Source of the DNA: Prorocentrum cordatum
Taxonomy: Eukaryota; Sar; Dinophyceae; Prorocentrales; Prorocentraceae
Length of the DNA stretch: 64,000 bases
Assembly (NCBI GenBank): GCA_963575745.1
Contig: CAUYUJ010012213.1
Location: 66,001 to 130,000 of the forward strand
Direction: 5' to 3'
Within the stretch, counting starts at the first letter, position 1. Every line of letters starts with the position of its first letter. The translations under genes and the position numbers were made by a program. Below, one piece after another: positions 62,775-64,000 of the stretch. The notes under the pieces were generated by a model. The model saw nothing but the letters and a program-made list of their open reading frames with translations. It was not told the DNA's origin and made no database searches.

Positions 62775-63895
62775 AGGGGGTCAGGATATTTCGGTGGCAG
62801 TTTTAAGCATGGGGGTCGAGGATATTTCGCTGGCAGTTTTAAGTCCAGGGGGTGAGGATATTCATCTGGCAGTTTCAGGCCAAACGCGGTGAGGATATTT
62901 CGCTTGCAGTTTCAGTTTTGTTCGAGGGGTGTCAGGATATTCCGCTGGCAGTTTTAAGTCAGGGCGTTAAAGATATCTCGGGGGTGATGATATTTCGCTG
63001 GCAGTTTTCATCGAGGGATATGAGGATATTTCGCTGGCAGGTGTACGTCAGATGTTAGGGGGATATTTCGCTCGCAGGTGGAAGTCCGGGTGTGTGAGGA
63101 TTTTTCGATGGCAGTTTCAAGCGAGGGGTGTGAGGATATTTCTCCTGCAGTGCGAGGGTATTTTGCTGCGGGGTGTGAGGATATTTCGCTGGCAATGTTA
63201 AGCCAGGGCGGTAAGGACAGTTCGCTGGCAGTTTCAAGCGAGGGGCTGAGGATATTTCGCTAGCAGTTTTCAGGGAGGAGTGCGAGGACATTTCGCACGT
63301 CAGGGGGTAGAGGATATCTCGCTGGTAGTTGTAAGTCAGGGGGTTGAGGATATTTCGCCGGCAGTTTTCAGCGAGGGGTGTGAAGATATTTCGCTGGCAG
63401 TTTCAAGCGAGGGGTATGAGGACATTTCGTTGGCAGTTTTGGGCCAGGGGGTGGGGATTTTCCGCTGAGAGGTGTGAGGATATTTCGCTGGCAGCGTTAA
63501 GCCAAGGCGGTGAGGATGTTTCGCTGGCAGTTTGGGGCCATGGGGTTGAGGATACTTCGCTATCAGTATTAAGGGAGGGGTGTGAGGATATTTCGCACTT
63601 CAGGGGCTGTGAGGATATTTCGCTGGCAGCTTTAGGCCAGGGGTTGACATTCCGCTGGCAGTTTTAAGTCCAGGGGGTGAGGATATTTCTGGCAGTTTAA
63701 AGTCATATTTCGCTGGCAGTTTAAAGTCCAGGATGTTCCGCTGGGAGTTTTGGGAAGGGGCGGTGTGTGGATATTTCGCTGGCGGTTTCAAGCGAGGGGA
63801 TATTTCGCTGGCAGTTTTAAGCGAGGGGTGTGAGGATATGTCTCTGGCAGTTGTTTTAGGCCAGGGCGGTGAGAATATTTCCCAGACGTAACCAG
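62775..63895. repeat. Tandem array of about 38-bp units (GATATTTCGCTGGCAG)
   Basis: Nearly 30 imperfect units of the form GAGGATATTTCGCTGGCAG followed by TTTTAAG-like sequence and AGGGGGTG. Unit length varies by several bases, so frames change from unit to unit. Short ORFs reading EDISLAVSSEGC come from this. It ends near 63895. Confidence 0.92.
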
Positions 63896-64000
63896 CAGCA
63901 CCATGTGCCGCGCAGAGGCGGTCAGAAGTGACTGGCGCATTCGTTTGTCCTGGGTTCTGTGCGCATCATGCATCCACAGTGTTGGAAGGATCACGTTCGG
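63896..64000. other. Right-edge unique sequence
   Basis: About 100 bases after the array; nothing recognised. Confidence 0.4.

Noticed and set aside
62775-63895. CRISPR array
   Set aside because: Units vary in length and the spacers are versions of the same sequence, not unique; the context is eukaryotic.

Overview
The window looks like dinoflagellate nuclear DNA. Four signs support this: GC-rich sequence packed with trinucleotide microsatellites and minisatellites; very few clean long genes; proteins typical of the group (37-residue PPR-like repeats with an ACEKSRR core, a peridinin/caroteno-chlorophyll a-c light-harvesting fragment, and a LINE carrying RNase H upstream of its endonuclease); and a degraded tandem relic of the dinoflagellate trans-spliced leader at 41135-41182. 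The species cannot be fixed from the sequence. No tRNA, rRNA or CRISPR array was recognised.

Layout. 1-14.5 kb is mostly repeats: a 55-56 bp GC-rich array (1-885), copies of a dispersed CTTGGAGGC family with an AT-richer core (886-1440, 6720-6935; inverted copy at 27530-28200), a broken non-LTR reverse transcriptase (2065-3184), GGA/CTC and GAT microsatellites, a foldback element near 11.87 kb and a pentanucleotide array (13756-14262). 14.56-22.83 kb is a near full-length LINE of about 8 kb. It reads ORF1 with a zinc ribbon and coiled coil, then RNase H, APE-type endonuclease, reverse transcriptase with two C-terminal zinc fingers, then a third ORF resembling a cytosine-C5 methyltransferase. 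The ORF3 ATG overlaps the ORF2 stop. Several frameshifts, some at homopolymers, mean that this copy is inactive or the assembly is imperfect. 22.85-31.2 kb returns to microsatellites, a 132-bp minisatellite, 238-bp repeats and a family built on GCGCAGCCGAAAGCCGCAG.

32.1-48.3 kb is the most gene-like part, mostly on the minus strand. It holds a Pro/Thr/Ala-rich mucin-like protein with a membrane segment (36.9 to 32.1 kb), then a chimera reading from the spliced-leader relic at 41.18 kb through an Ala-rich leader and 13 PPR-like repeats into a light-harvesting fragment and a charged tail. Next come an unknown protein with one in-frame amber codon (44.57 to 42.43 kb), a multi-zinc-motif protein ended by a 165-bp TA-flanked MITE (46.4 to 44.8 kb), another unknown ORF, and a second PPR-like locus followed by an A-rich tract and preceded by a 135-bp minisatellite. 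49-64 kb has weak ORFs, a LINE reverse-transcriptase C-terminal remnant (55057-55677), an inverted-repeat element of about 1.1 kb around a GGACAGTGG array, a 1.2-kb near-pure purine tract and a closing array of about 38-bp units.

How things work together: no operon or pathway is visible. The unifying theme is recycling of transcripts and retroelements. A LINE family supplies reverse transcriptase; the spliced-leader relic, the A-rich tract and the chimeric PPR/light-harvesting locus all fit reinsertion of processed, trans-spliced mRNAs. Nearly every recognisable coding region changes frame at least once, so most should be read as pseudogenes, as retrocopies, or as genes with unmodelled introns or sequence errors.
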